NCBI GenBank assembly: GCA_025354845.1
Contig: JANXMD010000233.1
Coordinates: 1-10,696, forward strand
DNA: 10,696 bases
Source: Verrucomicrobiota bacterium
Lineage (GTDB): Bacteria; Verrucomicrobiota; Verrucomicrobiia; Limisphaerales; UBA9464
Direction: 5' to 3'
A program made the position numbers and the translations under genes. Shown piece after piece: positions 8,702-10,696 of the stretch. The notes under the pieces were generated by a model. It was not told the origin of the DNA. It did not search any database and was given only the letters and a program-made list of their open reading frames with translations. Each line of letters starts with the position of its first letter. The stretch's first letter is position 1.

Positions 8702-8789
8702 GCGGGTTGGGATCCGTCGCGCCTTGGCGCACCTTGGACTGAATTCCCCAGGCTTGAATCACCCTCGGTTCGTCACCAGGGTCGTGCAA
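8702..8789 (+). promoter_or_regulatory. Leader of the flavoprotein gene, presumed promoter
   Basis: The 88 bases between the terminator and the ATG at 8790 should carry the promoter of the next unit. The best sigma-70-like pair by eye, TTGGAC (about 8732) and GAATCA 16 bases later, matches the -10 consensus poorly, so I name no boxes. A GCGCC/GGCGC mini-palindrome lies near 8720. Confidence 0.3.
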
Positions 8790-10085
8790 ATGACCCAGGC
8801 GGTGGCGCAACACGACGTGATCGTGATCGGAGGCGGACCCGGAGGCAGCTGCGCCGCGACCTTCCTGGCCAAAGCTGGGAAAAAGGTTCTGGTTTTGGAA
8901 AAGGAGCACTTCCCTCGATTTCACATCGGTGAATCCCTGCTGCCCTACAATCATGCCCTCTTTGAGGAACTCGGCCTGCTTCCCGCTCTGGAAAACGCCG
9001 GGTTCCCCATGAAAAAGGGGGCTCAGTTTCATCTCGGTAACGGATCCAAAGGCGTCGGATTTGCCTTCAAAAACGGCCGGTTCACCCGCCACACCGCCGC
9101 GTTCCAGGTAGAGCGTTCCAAGTTTGACCAGATCCTGCTGACGCACGCCCGGACCTGCGGTGCGGAGGTGAGCGAAGGGGTGTCGGTGGAACGAATCGAG
9201 TCGGATGCAGAGGGCGTCTCGGTTCTCGCCGCCTCCTCGGAGGGGAAACGAACCTATCGCGCCCGGTTGCTCATTGATGCTTCGGGACGGGGCAACGTCA
9301 CCGGCACCCAAGAGGCGATTCGCGAACCCAACCTCAAGCTTCGAAAGCTCGCCATTTTCGGGCATTTCGAGGGGGTTTCTCTGGATGCCGGAGAGTCGGC
9401 CGGGGATACGGTCATCGTGCGTCTGAACACCAAGTGGTTTTGGTTGATCCCGCTTCGGATCGGCGCGGGTGGGAACTCCAAGGTCAGTGTCGGCCTGGTG
9501 ATGGATCGGGATGAGTTTAGCCAGAGTGGCCGCAGTGCCGAGGAAGTCTTCGAGCAGCTCGTTGCGTCAAGTCCGCCCGTTGCCGCGCGATTGAGGCAGG
9601 CGCGAAAGGTTTCGCCGATTCAGGTCACGAGCGATTTCAGTTATCGAAACCGATCCTTTTGGTCATCGCGAGTGATTCGCGTGGGAGATGCGGCGGGGTT
9701 CATTGATCCGATTTTTTCCAGCGGAGTGTATATCGCGATGTACTCCGCGAAACTCGCTGCATCGGCGGTCATCGAAGAGCTGAAATTCGGTGGAAACGGC
9801 TCCTCGCGGTTTCCGGCGTACGAACGACGGCTGCAGTCGGCGATGGCGATCTACATGGAGATGGTCGAGAACTTCTATACCACTCCCTTCATGGAGGTGT
9901 TCTTGGAGCCCCGCGCCAAGTGGAACCTGGATGCTGCGGTCAATGCGGTCCTCGCAGGCGAGTTGGAGGGGGGATGGAAACTTCGATGGCGCATGCGTGT
10001 GTTCTTCTGGCTGGTGCGGTTGCAGTCGAAACGGCCCTTTATGCCGCGTGTCTCGTTCGATTCGATGGGGGCGAAGCCGTCCTAG
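8790..10085 (+). CDS. FAD-dependent oxidoreductase of the flavin-dependent halogenase family
   Basis: 431 residues from the ATG at 8790; the open frame runs further up to a TTG at 8700, but this lies in the terminator and the added sequence is not conserved. FAD-binding signature DVIVIGGGPGGSCAATFLA (9-27), acidic Glu37 for the ribose, then FPRFHIGESLLP (41-52), typical of phenol/CndH-like halogenases and relatives. Lys75/Lys76 lie near the place of the catalytic lysine of tryptophan halogenases (Lys79 in PrnA and RebH). WFWLIP (216-221) matches the WxWxIP halogenase motif, and GDAAGFIDPIFSSG (299-312) contains the second FAD region and the F..P..S.G pattern. The family also includes non-halogenating oxidoreductases and geranylgeranyl-reductase-like enzymes, so halogenation is not proved. 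No flavin reductase is adjacent. A lipoprotein gene follows after 31 bases, probably on the same transcript. Confidence 0.85.
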   Translation: MTQAVAQHDVIVIGGGPGGSCAATFLAKAGKKVLVLEKEHFPRFHIGESLLPYNHALFEELGLLPALENAGFPMKKGAQFHLGNGSKGVGFAFKNGRFTRHTAAFQVERSKFDQILLTHARTCGAEVSEGVSVERIESDAEGVSVLAASSEGKRTYRARLLIDASGRGNVTGTQEAIREPNLKLRKLAIFGHFEGVSLDAGESAGDTVIVRLNTKWFWLIPLRIGAGGNSKVSVGLVMDRDEFSQSGRSAEEVFEQLVASSPPVAARLRQARKVSPIQVTSDFSYRNRSFWSSRVIRVGDAAGFIDPIFSSGVYIAMYSAKLAASAVIEELKFGGNGSSRFPAYERRLQSAMAIYMEMVENFYTTPFMEVFLEPRAKWNLDAAVNAVLAGELEGGWKLRWRMRVFFWLVRLQSKRPFMPRVSFDSMGAKPS

Positions 10086-10116
10086 CTAGCCGGGTCCCAG
10101 ATTCACGACTCCGAGG

Positions 10117-10596
10117 ATGAACAGGCATGACTTTTTGCAGACGGGCTGGCTGGCTGGCAGCGCTTTGGGGGCACTGCTTTGCCTTGCCGGATGCGTGGGC
10201 CCCAAACTGGGTCCCGTTGATCTTCGAGAGCCCGGCTGGGTGGTTCGGGAATCCCAGGTCGTCTGGCGTCCCCGGCGGGAAGCGCCCGAATTGGTGGGGG
10301 AGTTGATGGTGGCCATGAATCCGGATGGACGCCGTTTCGTTCAGCTCAGCAAACAGTCGCTGCCCCTCATCACTGCGCAGGAATCGGTGCTGGGATGGAA
10401 CCTCAGTTCGACGCTGCGCCGCGGCCGGTTTGGCGGACCGCTGCCGCCGACGGATCGAGTCCCTTGGTTTCAGTTCTCTGCGATCCCGCCAACCCCTCCG
10501 ACGTCTTCCCGGTGGAAGCTGGAGAGGCACACCAATGGCTGGTGGCGATTGAGTAACTTCAAGACCGGCGAACTGGTGGAGGCGGGAATTCCTTGA
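10117..10596 (+). CDS. Small predicted lipoprotein, unknown family
   Basis: 159 residues. The N-terminus has one basic region (MNRHDFLQ), a hydrophobic stretch (about 11-24) and a lipobox LAGC with the lipidated Cys26; the following VGPK has no Asp at +2, so outer-membrane sorting is plausible. The mature 134 residues include GWVVRESQVVWRP, a strand pair ELVGELMVAMNPDGRRFVQL (about 55-74), a Pro-rich loop and a Trp-rich end (WWRLSNF). The pattern of strands after the lipid anchor recalls LolA/LolB-like or DUF3261-type lipoproteins seen with MMPL exporters, but this is inference from shape and neighbours, not from a recognised motif. GAGG touches the ATG directly, so it is not a usable ribosome binding site. 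Its stop overlaps the TTG of the next gene. Confidence 0.75.
   Translation: MNRHDFLQTGWLAGSALGALLCLAGCVGPKLGPVDLREPGWVVRESQVVWRPRREAPELVGELMVAMNPDGRRFVQLSKQSLPLITAQESVLGWNLSSTLRRGRFGGPLPPTDRVPWFQFSAIPPTPPTSSRWKLERHTNGWWRLSNFKTGELVEAGIP
10578..10582 (+). promoter_or_regulatory. Shine-Dalgarno deciding the TTG start at 10593
   Basis: GGAGG sits inside the end of the lipoprotein gene, with ten bases between it and the TTG at 10593. It is the best-placed ribosome binding site in the window and supports reading the last frame from this rare start, coupled to the lipoprotein stop. Confidence 0.55.
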
Positions 10597-10696
10597 GCCG
10601 GACGCGACAAAGGATTGTCGGCGTGTTGTTCCTGATGGCCCTGGTCATTGGACTGGTTCGGCTTCGGTTTGATGCGGACATCTTCAACCTCCTTCC
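10593..10696 (+). CDS. N-terminus of a probable MMPL/RND-family exporter (cut by window end)
   Basis: 34 codons are visible from the TTG at 10593, which overlaps the lipoprotein stop as TTGA. The residues are a short basic start (SRTRQR), one hydrophobic segment (about 8-23, VGVLFLMALVIGLV) and then LRFDADIFNLLP. A first transmembrane helix followed by a short beta stretch with a D-I-x-x-LLP ending is typical of the N-terminus of MMPL/RND exporters, whose first periplasmic domain starts there. The remainder lies outside the window, so the family call is tentative. A good Shine-Dalgarno and the stop overlap argue that it is a real gene in one operon with the lipoprotein and the flavoprotein. 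Confidence 0.6.
   Translation, partial: MSRTRQRIVGVLFLMALVIGLVRLRFDADIFNLL

Overview
The window is GC-rich bacterial DNA, densely coded, with weak or absent Shine-Dalgarno sites before most genes. A Tat-exported Gfo/Idh/MocA oxidoreductase and a secreted isochorismatase-fold protein with a cysteine-rich insert suggest the Planctomycetota-Verrucomicrobiota group, with Verrucomicrobiota more likely. This placement rests on gene style, not on a marker gene. I see no rRNA, tRNA, CRISPR array, transposase or phage gene.

Left half (20-5403), all on the minus strand and read from right to left: a TrpG/PabA-type glutamine amidotransferase, PTS enzyme I (PtsI), a sugar-1-phosphate nucleotidyltransferase, an ABC ATPase whose GTG start overlaps the preceding stop, and a predicted outer-membrane beta-barrel protein with its own intrinsic terminator at the left edge. 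The genes look like one or two transcription units. They do not form one obvious pathway: TrpG has no TrpE/PabB partner here, PtsI has no HPr or EII partner, and the ABC ATPase has no permease.

A 128-bp divergent gap (5404-5531) separates this block from the plus-strand right half. The first right-hand unit (5532-8632) encodes three proteins predicted to act at or beyond the inner membrane: the secreted isochorismatase-fold protein, a membrane-anchored DUF218/YdcF-like protein, and the Tat-exported oxidoreductase. It ends in two hairpins, the second a strong intrinsic terminator.

Beyond the terminator a new unit starts: a flavoprotein with the marks of the flavin-dependent halogenase family, a small lipoprotein, and the first 34 codons of a protein that resembles the N-terminus of an MMPL/RND exporter. 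This right edge is the most interesting part. A halogenase-like flavoprotein, a lipoprotein and an MMPL exporter occur together in aryl-polyene and flexirubin-type biosynthetic clusters, so the window may stop at the border of such a cluster. The sequence to the right would decide.
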